Part shown: positions 34,313 to 42,710 of the stretch, piece after piece
Numbering within the stretch: position 1 is the stretch's first letter
Layout of the letters: every line of letters starts with the position of its first letter
Source: Frondihabitans sucicola
Lineage (GTDB): Bacteria; Actinomycetota; Actinomycetes; Actinomycetales; Microbacteriaceae
Assembly (NCBI RefSeq): GCF_030296615.1
Contig: NZ_AP027732.1
Span: 3,353,042 to 3,417,041 of the forward strand
Length of the DNA stretch: 64,000 nucleotides
Direction: 5' to 3'
Made by a program: the position numbers and the translations under genes
Notes under the pieces: model-generated
What the model was told of the DNA's origin: nothing
What the model saw: only the letters and a program-made list of their open reading frames with translations
Database searches by the model: none

Positions 34313-34361
34313 TCATTCGTGGTTCAATCGAGCAGAGCAACGACGCTGAAAGGGAACTCGA

Positions 34362-35495
34362 GTGAGCAATCCGGACCTCCACGACATCGCCCGTATCCGC
34401 GACCGACGGACGCGATCCATCAGTCCCGAGAATCCCGACGGCCGGGTGGGCGGCGGCGGCCGCGCAACCGAGGGAACCGGCGCCGCGAGCGCGCGCGATC
34501 TCGGACCCGGCTGGAAGATCTCGCCGAGCGTGGACGTCGCGCCCGGCGAGACGCTGGATCTCGCGAACATCGAAGGCGCCGGCAGGATCACCCACATCTG
34601 GATCACGACCCACACGGACAACTGGCGCACGCTGATCCTGCGCGCCTACTGGGACGGCAGCGACGATCCCGCGGTCGAGGTGCCCTACGGCGACTTCTTC
34701 TGCTCGGGGTGGGGCGTGTTCTCGCAGGTGACCTCGCAGGCGATCGCCGCGAACCCGCACGGCGGGTTCAACTCGTACTGGCCGATGCCCTTCCGGACGG
34801 CGGCGCGGCTGACCCTCGAGAACACGTCGGACGTCGATGTGCGCGTCTACTTCCAGATCACCTACGAGCTCGGCGAGGAATCGGGAGAGGACGGCTACTT
34901 CCACGCCCAGTGGCGGAGGAGCAACCCGCTCGCCGATCGATCGACCCACGTCCTCCTGGAGGGCGTCGAAGGACGCGGACACTACGCGGGCACCTACATC
35001 GCCTGGGGGTCGAACTCCGACGGCTGGTGGGGCGAGGGCGAGATCAAGTTCTATCTCGACGGCGACACCGACTACCCGACGATCTGCGGCACCGGAACGG
35101 AGGACTACTTCGGCGGAGCCTGGAACTTCGACGTTCCGGGCACCGGCTACACGGAGTTCTCCACGCCGTACCTCGGCATGCCCCAGGTGCTCCGCCCGGA
35201 CGGCCTCTACGCGAGTCAGCAGCGATTCGGCCTCTACCGCTGGCACCTGCTCGATCCCATCCATTTCGCCGAGGGGATCGGACGCGTCGACATTCAAGCT
35301 CTCGGGTGGCGCAGCGGCTGGCGCTACCTGCCGCTGCACGACGACATCGCCTCGACGGCGATCTTCTACCTCGACCGCCCGGCGACGAACCGTCCGCCGG
35401 CACCGGACGCCGACACGATGGAGGTGCACCTGGGATCCGGCGCCGTTCCCGACGTCGGGGCCACGCCTCCGCGCGCCCCGCGGTCGGAGGCCTGA
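34362..35495 (+). CDS. DUF2961/GH172-family glycoside hydrolase (candidate exo-D-arabinofuranosidase)
   Basis: A 377-residue DUF2961 protein, now family GH172, whose characterised members release D-arabinofuranose or D-fructofuranose residues. Family landmarks are RITHIWITTHTDNWRTLILR, NPHGGFNSYWPMPF, GWWGEGEIKFYLDGD and GTGTEDYFGGAWNF; Glu227 and Glu247 in the last two are candidate catalytic residues. No signal peptide is seen, so it should act inside the cell on imported oligosaccharides. The GTG start follows AAAGGGAA. It is co-directional with the DUF4185 gene four bases downstream. With a sugar isomerase in the operon, D-arabinose is a likelier product than fructose. Confidence 0.88.
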   Translation: MSNPDLHDIARIRDRRTRSISPENPDGRVGGGGRATEGTGAASARDLGPGWKISPSVDVAPGETLDLANIEGAGRITHIWITTHTDNWRTLILRAYWDGSDDPAVEVPYGDFFCSGWGVFSQVTSQAIAANPHGGFNSYWPMPFRTAARLTLENTSDVDVRVYFQITYELGEESGEDGYFHAQWRRSNPLADRSTHVLLEGVEGRGHYAGTYIAWGSNSDGWWGEGEIKFYLDGDTDYPTICGTGTEDYFGGAWNFDVPGTGYTEFSTPYLGMPQVLRPDGLYASQQRFGLYRWHLLDPIHFAEGIGRVDIQALGWRSGWRYLPLHDDIASTAIFYLDRPATNRPPAPDADTMEVHLGSGAVPDVGATPPRAPRSEA

Positions 35496-35499
35496 GGCC

Positions 35500-37274
35500 A
35501 TGGACGTCTCCCGACGCATCCTCCTCAGCGGCGGGGCGCTGGCCGGAGCCGCCGCCGTCGTGACTCGCGGCAGCACCGCCGCGGACGCCTCGACGCCGAC
35601 CGGTGCCGGTCACGGCGACGCACCCGCGGAGCATCCGGACGCCTTCCTCCAGGTCCCTCCCGGGGAGTTGCCGCAGGAGACGAGCACGTTCTTCTCGACC
35701 GTCTTCGTCGAACACGCCGGAACGTACGCGGCACCCGGCAGCGACGGCGACCTGTGGCCGACCTGCTGGGCGGACGACGACGAGGTCTACACCGCAAACG
35801 GCGATGGCCGCGGCTTCAGCGAGGAACCGTTCAAGGACGTCGTCGTCAGCCGTATCTCGGGCCGCCCGGAGACGGGGTTGCACGGCGTGAAGCTCGCCGA
35901 GTCCGAACAGGTGGCCAAGGTCTGGGGCGATCCTGCCCACTACAATCGCAAGCCGACCGGCATCGTCTGCGTGGGCGGCGTCCTCTATCTCGCGGTGCAG
36001 GACCTCCGGTACGGCGATTCGGCATTCGACGACGCGCCGAATGCCAGCATCTCCCGCTCGACGGATCACGGGCGAACCTGGACGACGACGGACCGCCCGA
36101 TGTTCACCGATCACCGCTTCACGACGATCTTCTTCGTCGACTTCGGGAAGGACTCCTCCGAGGCGACGCGGGCCCTCGGCGCGCACGACGGATCGTACGT
36201 CTACGCCTACGGCATGGACTGGAACTGGCGTACGTCGAACACCGGCACGGTGCCGGATCCGGTCGACCTCTACCTCGGTCGGGTCCCGGCATCGAGCGTC
36301 CAGGAGCGCGACCGGTGGGAGTTCTTCACCGGCACCGGCGCGGACGGACGACCCACGTGGAGCATCGACATCCGCGACAAGACCGCCGTCCTGCACGACC
36401 CGCTCCGCCGCTACGAGGATCCGCAGCCGACGAAAGCCGGATCGTTGACCGTCGTGTCGCAGGGGGCGTGCTCTACCACCCCGTCTTCAAGCGTTACCTG
36501 TACTCGTCGTGGACCGATCCCAGCTTCGAGTTCTACGAGTCGCCGACCCCCTGGGGGCCCTGGAAGAGATATCACTATCACAACGCGGGTCTGACCCCGT
36601 GGTATCGCTCGAACGACACGACGCACACCCCGAAGAACGCCGGCTACGGAACCACGATGCCCTCCAAGTACGTGAGCGCCGACGGCCGCGACCTCTGGCT
36701 TCAGAGCAACTGGTGGGAGGCGCCGGCTCCGACCCCCGCCGACAACTACAACTTCAATCTCCGCAAGGTGCGACTGACGCCGTATCGCTCCTCCCGCCCC
36801 TCGAACCGCCCGAGCGCGTCGATCAATCTCGCGAGATCCGGATCCGACGTGACCGCGGTCCAGATCAGCGCCGACCACGCGAACTGGACGTACTACAACG
36901 ACGGCGACCGCACGAAGAGCGAGGACAGCTTCGACGGGACGAACAAACTCGTCGATTTCTGGGGCTACACGTTCTCCCGGAGCTACTGGATGAATCGCGT
37001 CGTCTACACGACGGGAGCCATGGCGGACGACGGCGGCTGGTTCAGCGGCTTCGCCGGCGGGCTCCGGGTCCAGGTCCGCCGCGGCTTCACCTGGGAGGAC
37101 GTCGAGCGATCCCGGATCGCGCCCGCCTACCCCTACAGCGCGAGCGCGGGCGCCTTCACGACCTACACGCTGACTTTCGACGAGACCTGGGGCGACGGGA
37201 TCCGGATCATCGGCGAGCCCGGTGGCTCGGCGCACTACACGTCGATTGCGGAGCTGGAGGTCTTTTTCGTGTGA
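35500..37274 (+). CDS. DUF4185/GH183-like secreted hydrolase (candidate endo-D-arabinanase), frameshifted
   Basis: About 591 residues after repair. A twin-arginine-like signal (MDVSRRILLSGGALAGAAAV) indicates export. Residues about 65-430 resemble DUF4185, a five-blade-propeller-like family whose characterised members are endo-D-arabinofuranases (GH183): DLWPTCWADDDEVYTANGDG, SISRSTDHGRTWT, LYHPVFKRYLYSSW and GTTMPSKYVSADGRDLWLQS. A C-terminal beta-sandwich domain (about 445-591) ends in PGGSAHYTSIAELEVFFV and may bind carbohydrate. One G is missing in a GGGGG run near 36465. It forms a unit with the GH172 gene. The assignment as endo-enzyme is by family and context. Confidence 0.82.
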
Positions 37275-37338
37275 TCGGAGCGGTGCCGGTAGCGTGGCCC
37301 CTCGCGAGCGCGGCTCGCCGAATGCTCTGGAGGCGACC

Positions 37339-37437
37339 GTGGCGACACCACTCGACGACGAACTGGACAGCATCTTCGCGGCAACGCCGACTACCTGACC
37401 TCCCTCGACGCGCCGGGGGTTGCGCCGAGGACGTAAC
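37339..37437 (+). CDS. Small peptide gene (tentative, frameshifted)
   Basis: GTG at 37339 is preceded by GGAGG at a good spacing. As read the frame gives only 19 codons (VATPLDDELDSIFAATPTT). Adding one G at the GCGGCAAC site would extend it to about 33 residues ending DAPGVAPRT, with codon use like real genes. It lies between the DUF4185 gene and the GAF-ANTAR pair. Evidence is the ribosome site and codons only. Confidence 0.3.
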
Positions 37438-37549
37438 CTTGATGTGCGGTTGGCACCAGGACCCAGCGCTCCGTGACCTCTTTCCGGACGCAACGCAGGA
37501 GCCCTCGTGTCGAAACCCGCCTCATCCACGCCGATCCTGGCCGCTCGCC

Positions 37550-38266
37550 ATGGCTGATCCGTCGCCCTTCACCACGGCCCTGGCCGAGCTGTCGCGGGCG
37601 ACCGCGCCCGACGCCGACCTCTGCACGCCCTTCATCGCAGCTCTCGCCGTCACGGGGGCGGCCGTGTCGACGCTCGGCGACCCTCTGGGAACCCAGACCG
37701 TCTGCGCCAGCGACGAGACCGCGGCCGAACTCGACGAGATCCAGATCGACCTCGGCGAAGGGCCCTGCTGGGACGCCCTGCGAACGGCACGGCCCGTCCT
37801 CGAGCCGGATGTGCAGGAGACCTCTGCGGCCACCTGGCCGGTCGCCTTGATCGCCCTGCGGAAAACCGGTCTGGGCGCCGTCTTCGCATTTCCCCTGATC
37901 GTGGCGACCATCCGAGTCGGGGCCGTCGACCTCTACTCGGCAACGCCTCGCATCCTGTCGGCGCAGCAGCTCGACGACGCGCGAGTCCTGGCCGGAGTCG
38001 TCGCCAGACACGTCCTGCGGCGCGCGCTCCTGGCCTCGGAGGAGGCTCGCGCGGGCGAGACCGAGGGCACCTATTCTCGGCGCGAAGTGCACCAGGCGAC
38101 CGGAATGGTGATCGCGCAGATGCGAGTCGGCCCGGACGAGGCGATGATGGTCATACGCGGACACGCCTTCGCGTCGGGCAGGAGTGTCCGAGACGTCGCC
38201 GCGGACATCGTTCTGAGACGCCTCGACTTCAGCACCGACCTCGACAACGAACGGACCCAGGAATGA
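37550..38266 (+). CDS. GAF-ANTAR domain protein (putative RNA-binding antiterminator)
   Basis: A 238-residue protein. Residues about 20-155 form a GAF sensor domain (AAVSTLGDPLGTQTVCASDE, ELDEIQIDLGEGPCWDALRT). Residues about 175-230 form an ANTAR three-helix domain (YSRREVHQATGMVIAQMRVG, then AMMVIRGHAFASGRSVRDVA), which binds paired RNA hairpins to prevent termination in known members. The ANTAR AxxAxx pattern is only partly conserved. It overlaps the next GAF-ANTAR gene by four bases. Ligand and RNA targets unknown. Confidence 0.85.
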   Translation: MADPSPFTTALAELSRATAPDADLCTPFIAALAVTGAAVSTLGDPLGTQTVCASDETAAELDEIQIDLGEGPCWDALRTARPVLEPDVQETSAATWPVALIALRKTGLGAVFAFPLIVATIRVGAVDLYSATPRILSAQQLDDARVLAGVVARHVLRRALLASEEARAGETEGTYSRREVHQATGMVIAQMRVGPDEAMMVIRGHAFASGRSVRDVAADIVLRRLDFSTDLDNERTQE

Positions 38267-38994
38267 CCGACACTCGTGAAACCGAACTCGTCCGAACCTT
38301 CGTCACTCTGGCGGACTCCTTGGTCGCGGGCTACGACACGATCGGACTCCTCCAGACGCTCGTCGACCACTCCACGAACCTGTTCGACGCCGTCGCCGCC
38401 GGCATCCTCCTCGGCACGGACGACACGCACCTCGAAGTCGTCGCGTCCACGAGCGAGGAGAGCCGACTCGTCGGGCTCATGCAGCTGCACGCAAGCGAGG
38501 GCCCGTGCGTGGAGGCCGTCACGACGGGTCGCGTGGTATCGGTGGAGAGCCGTCGGGAGATGCTCTCACGCTGGCCCGTCTTCGCGTACGCGGCCGGCGA
38601 CTCGGGGTTCCTGTCGGTGCACGCGATCCCGCTCCGCCTCCGGAACACCACGATCGGATCGCTCAACCTCTTCCGCGACCACGAGGGCGCGCTGAACGAA
38701 ACCGACGCCATCGCCGCTCAGGCGCTGGCGGACGTGGCGACGATCACCGTCCTGCACGAGCGAATCGTTCAAGACTCCGCGCTGGTCCAGGAGCAGCTCC
38801 AGCGCGCTCTCGACAGCCGCGTCGTCATCGAGCAGGCCAAGGGGGTCGTCTCGCACACGCACCACCTCGACATGGACGCCGCCTACCGACTGATCCGGCA
38901 CCACGCACGGTCGACGCAGACTCCCCTGCCCGAGATCGCCTCGGCCATCGTCGACGGCTCGCTGGCCCTCGAGAAGTCAGCGCCGTCACGATGA
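38263..38994 (+). CDS. GAF-ANTAR domain protein
   Basis: A 243-residue protein with a GAF domain (about residues 20-165: TLADSLVAGYDTIGLLQTLV, LMQLHASEGPCVEAVTTGRV, HAIPLRLRNTTIGSLNLF) and a canonical ANTAR domain (about 175-235: LQRALDSRVVIEQAKGVVSH, then MDAAYRLIRHHARSTQTPL). It overlaps its paralogue by four bases, so the two sensors are probably made together and may form heterodimers, as ANTAR proteins act as dimers. No cognate kinase is nearby. Confidence 0.9.
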   Translation: MTDTRETELVRTFVTLADSLVAGYDTIGLLQTLVDHSTNLFDAVAAGILLGTDDTHLEVVASTSEESRLVGLMQLHASEGPCVEAVTTGRVVSVESRREMLSRWPVFAYAAGDSGFLSVHAIPLRLRNTTIGSLNLFRDHEGALNETDAIAAQALADVATITVLHERIVQDSALVQEQLQRALDSRVVIEQAKGVVSHTHHLDMDAAYRLIRHHARSTQTPLPEIASAIVDGSLALEKSAPSR

Positions 38995-39092
38995 ATCGGC
39001 GCACGGCCCTTGAAATCGCCCGGTCCGACTCGTAGGTTGAAAGTGGCCGCCCCAGCCCCAGGTCGCCAGCGTCGCACCAATCAGCGTCCGGA

Positions 39093-39109
39093 CGAAAATG
39101 GGGTTTTCG
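39093..39109 (+). promoter_or_regulatory. Hairpin over the ribosome site of a small gene
   Basis: CGAAAA-TGGGG-TTTTCG forms a perfect six-pair stem that ends one base before the ATG at 39110. The only purine-rich stretch that could serve as ribosome site is in the loop. Such a weak A-T-rich stem in GC-rich DNA could act as a temperature- or factor-sensitive switch, but this is speculative. Confidence 0.35.
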
Positions 39110-39325
39110 ATGGCGATCAGTCTGTATCTCAGCGCACCGGGCGTCGATCCGGTACGGATCCAGCACCTTCCACACCGCGCCCGTCACTGGCGTCCCTCCC
39201 CGTTCCCCCTCCTCCCGGACTCACGGTCCGGTCCCGGACCGCGCTATCAGGACTTCCTCCGCGACGGCGCCGTCCGAGACTCCTGGGAAGACGCCCGCGA
39301 CCTTCCCGTCGACGCCACGGGCTGA
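39110..39325 (+). CDS. Small hypothetical protein
   Basis: A 71-residue protein beginning MAISLYLSAPGVDPVRIQHL and ending DSWEDARDLPVDATG, rich in Pro, Arg and Asp, with no membrane segment. Codon third positions are G/C biased. I choose ATG 39110 rather than 39098 because the latter codes for MGFS within the hairpin. It stands alone between the ANTAR genes and the MFS gene. No family recognised. Confidence 0.5.
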   Translation: MAISLYLSAPGVDPVRIQHLPHRARHWRPSPFPLLPDSRSGPGPRYQDFLRDGAVRDSWEDARDLPVDATG

Positions 39326-39483
39326 ACGGGCCTCGGTTGATCGCAAACGGCCGCGCGCCGTCCGACTCGTCCTAAGCTCGAACCGCACGCAGTGCATGAC
39401 TCTGCGGCGGCTTCCTGCGATCGTCGAAGTTCAGGCCGACTTGTCTGCCGATGATCCGGTGCCGCCGTGCGGAGGCGTCGACC

Positions 39484-40751
39484 ATGAGCGACGTGACGCG
39501 CCTGGCGCGGAATCTGATCAGTCGATCGCGATCATCGAAGGATCGCTATCGCAGTCTCCTCGGCGGCCCCGGCGCCCGGGGCTTCTTCTTCTCGGCGGCA
39601 ATCGCGCGGCTCGGTGTCGCCATGACCGGGCTCGGTCTCCTCTGGACGGTGCGAGGCCTCACCCACTCGTTCGCCCTGGCGGGAGCTGCCACGGCCGTTT
39701 TCGCGTGTGCGGAGGCGATCGTGGGCCCCCAGAACGCCCGGCTCGTCGATCGATACGGTCAGTCGCGACTCCTCCCGCCGCTCCTCGCAGTCCATGTCGC
39801 CGGGATCTCGCTATCGGTCGTCGGCTCGTTCGATTCCGAGACCACCCTGATTCTCGGCGGTGCCCTCGTGGCAGGCGGAGCCATTCCGCAGCCCGGTGCC
39901 CTGTCCGCAGCGCGATGGACGCACGTGCTCCGATCAGGAGACCGTCTCCGAACGGCCTTCTCCTCGAAGCCGTCGTCAACGACGTCGTGTTCCTCACCGG
40001 TCCACCGATCGTCACCCTGGTCAGTGGCCTCGCCTTCTCCGCCCTGGGCACGGTCCTGGCCGCCGCACTGCTGATCGCGGGCGGCGCGGCTCTCGCGGCT
40101 CAGACGCGAACGGCTCCCCCACGGCAGACGCGTGTCCGGCGCATCGACCGCGCCACGCGATCGCGGCTTCTCGGTCGCAGCTTCCTCTCCACGGTCGCCG
40201 TCGCCATCGGACTCGGGTTCTTCTTCGGAGCGATGCCGGTCATCGTGACCGCGTTCGCGACCGAACACGGCTACGGGCCTGCCGCGGGATTCCTCCTCGC
40301 CCTCACGAGCGTCGCCAGCCTGGCGGCAGGCTTGGCCTACGGAGCAACCGAAGAGCGATGGCGGCCACACTCGGTGCAGCTGGGCGCATCGATCCTGCTC
40401 TTCATCGCGCTGGCCGTGACCGCGGTCCGGCCGTCCCTCGCCACGCTCCTGATCGGGTTGATCCTCGCCGGGGCGACCATCGCCCCCATCAACGTGTCTT
40501 CCGCGCAGATCGTCGAGAGGACCGTGCCGCGTCGGTCCCTCACTCAGGGGTTCACCTGGATCAACACCGCGTCCGCGGCGGGCATCGCGCTCGGCGGAGC
40601 AGTCTCCGGAATCGTGGTCCAGGCCGACGGCGTCCACCTCGCCCTCGCGGTCGGTTGCGCTCTCGTGCTCGTGGCGCCTCTCGGTGCCGTCAGCGGCGCC
40701 CGGGTCGCCGGGACGGAATCGGGCGGAGACGCGACGCGGGCAGCTTCTTAG
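39484..40751 (+). CDS. MFS transporter, frameshifted
   Basis: About 422 residues after repair, with roughly twelve hydrophobic segments (for example GFFFSAAIARLGVAMTGLGL, ALAGAATAVFACAEAIVG, VSGLAFSALGTVLAAALLI and LATLLIGLILAGATIAPINV). The loop PQNARLVDRYGQSRLL after the second helix is the MFS motif A region. One G is missing near 39958; restoring it reads RLRTGLLLEAVVNDVVF. The GxxxG-rich style resembles small drug-efflux MFS members. The substrate is unknown. The start ATG at 39484 follows GGAGGCGTCGACC. Confidence 0.82.
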
Positions 40752-40765
40752 TCACGATGCGCGCG

Positions 40766-41236
40766 CTACGTCCGCTGAGCTCGGCCCAGCAGACCGGCCC
40801 GGACCCCGAAGAGGTACAGCCGACAGCCGAGGCAATAGCCGAACACGGAGTTGAGGAACGCCGCCACGAACGCCAACGCAGCGAAGAGCGGCACGGCCCA
40901 GGCCAGGCCGACGAGGCCCAGCACGACGCCGATGCCGGTGATGACGAGCCCCACGGCCTGCGCGAACGTCGGAGGCCGCGGGTCCTCGAGCTCGGTCGGG
41001 GGCGCGAGTCGCGGCCGCAGGAGACGTCGGTACACGGCACCGTAAGGATGACGGCGGATGCCGGCGAAAGCACCCCAGCCGAAGAGAAGGGCGACAACGA
41101 GCAGGATCACGACGGCCGCGACGGACGCGCCGATCAGGCCCAGATACACGGTGACGAGGAGCAGCACCGCCGTGATCCCGGCACCGAATCGCGGGGAACG
41201 AGGGTCGATCCCCCGGCTTGCCTCAGGCGTGGACAT
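40766..41236 (-). CDS. DUF4395 membrane protein
   Basis: A 156-residue membrane protein with four helices and the family signature FNSVFGYCLGCRLYLFGVRA near the C-terminus, where the Cys-x2-Cys pair lies. The region PRPPTFAQAVGLVITGIGVV is also typical of DUF4395. These proteins are often encoded next to thioredoxin-like proteins, as here (14-base overlap upstream), suggesting a membrane thiol-redox pair. It converges on the MFS gene with 14 bases between stops. Confidence 0.9.
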   Translation of the reverse strand: MSTPEASRGIDPRSPRFGAGITAVLLLVTVYLGLIGASVAAVVILLVVALLFGWGAFAGIRRHPYGAVYRRLLRPRLAPPTELEDPRPPTFAQAVGLVITGIGVVLGLVGLAWAVPLFAALAFVAAFLNSVFGYCLGCRLYLFGVRAGLLGRAQRT

Positions 41237-41672
41237 GGTCTTCTCCTAGCAGTCGGGCGAGTTCCGATTCAAGCGCGCGCGGATTCGGCGGACCGCCGAT
41301 CCGGGCGCGGACGGCTCCGCGGTGATCCAGAACAAGGGTCGTCGGCGTCTGAAGGACAGCGAACCGCCTCGCCACCTCGGGCAGACGGGTGAGGTCGACG
41401 TCGACGTGGACCACGCCGTCCCGCTGCCGGGCAAGGCTCGTCAGGAGCCGCCTCGTCGCGGGGCAGAACGTACAGAACTCGGTCGAGAACTGGAGCAGCG
41501 TGGCGCGCTCTCCGAACGCCCGGGTCGTCTCGACGTCGACCGGCCGGACGACGGTGACCGCATCGTCGCTCCGAACGCGGACACGACCCGTCGTCTTCAG
41601 CCAGACGAGGCCCGCGAGGGTCGCGACGGCGACCAGCGCGAGGAGAGCCGCGAGAGCGAGGCCGGGGGTCAT
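41223..41672 (-). CDS. Membrane-anchored thioredoxin-family protein
   Basis: A 149-residue protein with an N-terminal membrane helix (LALAALLALVAVATLAGLVWL) and a thioredoxin fold (about residues 45-145). The active site is FSTEFCTFCPATRRLL (C-T-F-C) and the cis-Pro loop is LQTPTTLVLD. Position after the helix suggests that the domain faces either side; without a cleavage site I cannot decide. It overlaps the DUF4395 gene, with which it probably forms a thiol-exchange module. ATG or GTG start at 41672. Confidence 0.88.
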   Translation of the reverse strand: MTPGLALAALLALVAVATLAGLVWLKTTGRVRVRSDDAVTVVRPVDVETTRAFGERATLLQFSTEFCTFCPATRRLLTSLARQRDGVVHVDVDLTRLPEVARRFAVLQTPTTLVLDHRGAVRARIGGPPNPRALESELARLLGEDHVHA

Positions 41673-41748
41673 CGTCTGAAACTAGGTCCATCGCGCGTCT
41701 GCGCACCGAAATGACGGAATATGACGGGAGCGACAATAGGCTTGCGAC

Positions 41749-42165
41749 ATGAGCCGGCTGCCAATCGTTCTCACCCCTGCGCCCTCGTCGACCTCGGCAC
41801 CGGGTCCGGCAGCGAAGACGTGCCCCTTCGGCTCGAACTGCGCGTGCGTCTTCTCGCGCTCCGCCGCCGCCCCGCCCTCGACAGGACCGAAATCGACCGT
41901 CGAGGCTGCAGAAGACATCGATGCCGAGGTCACGAAGTGGACCGACCTGGGCTACCGCGTCACCGAGACCGCTCCCGACGAGGTGCTGCTCGAACGCCGG
42001 CTCGGTCTGCCCTTCTGCGTCAACGTCCTCCTCTGCCTCGTCACGGGATTCCTCTGGCTCCTCTACTGCATCCCCCGCAGCCGTCACCCCAAGGTCGACA
42101 CGCGGCGCCTGACCAGAGCGCTCGACGGATCGATCTCGACCACGCGAGTCGTCGTTCGACGCTGA
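41749..42165 (+). CDS. Hypothetical membrane protein
   Basis: A 138-residue protein. The first 55 residues are low-complexity (Ser/Pro/Ala-rich with CPFGSNCACVF). The conserved-looking part starts at AEVTKWTDLGYRVTETAPDEVLLERRLG and continues with one long hydrophobic segment (FCVNVLLCLVTGFLWLLYCI) and a basic tail PRSRHPKVDTRRL. Proteins with this C-terminal layout are frequent in actinobacteria, often with zinc-ribbon or short N-termini. Function unknown. The N-terminal start is uncertain because the early region could be non-coding. Confidence 0.6.
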   Translation: MSRLPIVLTPAPSSTSAPGPAAKTCPFGSNCACVFSRSAAAPPSTGPKSTVEAAEDIDAEVTKWTDLGYRVTETAPDEVLLERRLGLPFCVNVLLCLVTGFLWLLYCIPRSRHPKVDTRRLTRALDGSISTTRVVVRR

Positions 42166-42185
42166 GTCGAGCCGTCGGATCGGCC

Positions 42186-42710
42186 TCAGCGGAGGGCGAG
42201 CGTGAACTTGAGGGTCGCGTCGTCGTCGATCGGAATGTGCTCGGCGTAGCCGACGGGCTGCTCGTCGTACATGATCCCGCGGCCATCGGGGACGTACCCG
42301 CGGCGGACGTAGATTCGTTGCGCCGGACCATAGTCGGCGAGAAGCCCGACGCCGAGGCCGACGACATCGGATCGAGTCCCGGCGAGCGCTTCAGCGGCGT
42401 CCAGCAAGGCATTACCGAGGCCGTGGCGGCGAAACCCTGGAAGAACGTTGAGGTCCGACACCTCGGGGATCCCCGCGGCCGCGAACGGCTCGTACCGTGA
42501 AGTCCACACGAGTGTGACGTAGCCGGCGAAGGCGCCTTCGACGTCGACGACCAACACGTGCCGTTCGCCCGATCGATACTCCTCCAGGTACGTGTCGAAC
42601 TGCGAACGAGGCTTGTTCCACCCGAGTTCGAAGAAGGCTGCCGCCATCGCGCCGGGGCCCGTCGGGGTCATGTCCCGAACCCGTGGGCTCGCGGAGGCCG
42701 GGACGATCAT
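42186..42710 (-). CDS. GNAT-family N-acetyltransferase
   Basis: A 174-residue acetyltransferase with acetyl-CoA loop LPGFRRHGLGNALLDAAEAL (R-x-x-G-x-G) near residue 98, the preceding strand EVSDLNVLP, and the late Tyr-containing helix YGPAQRIYVRRGYVPDGRG, typical of GNATs. ATG 42710 overlaps the stop of the SDR gene by four bases, so the two are an operon. Substrate unknown. Confidence 0.9.
   Translation of the reverse strand: MIVPASASPRVRDMTPTGPGAMAAAFFELGWNKPRSQFDTYLEEYRSGERHVLVVDVEGAFAGYVTLVWTSRYEPFAAAGIPEVSDLNVLPGFRRHGLGNALLDAAEALAGTRSDVVGLGVGLLADYGPAQRIYVRRGYVPDGRGIMYDEQPVGYAEHIPIDDDATLKFTLALR

Noticed and set aside
34362..35495. DUF2961 protein as a difructose-anhydride or inulin-related fructofuranosidase
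   Set aside because: Possible by family, but fructose would need no isomerase plus FGGY kinase, and a DUF4185 gene is adjacent. D-arabinan fits the whole locus better. Not excluded.
39028..39371. GTCCGACTCGT occurs twice, before the small gene and before the MFS gene, with ECF-like CGTCC at the second site
   Set aside because: Neither has a matching -35 block at the 13-base spacing of the Asp23 promoters, and the flanks differ. Chance similarity is likely.
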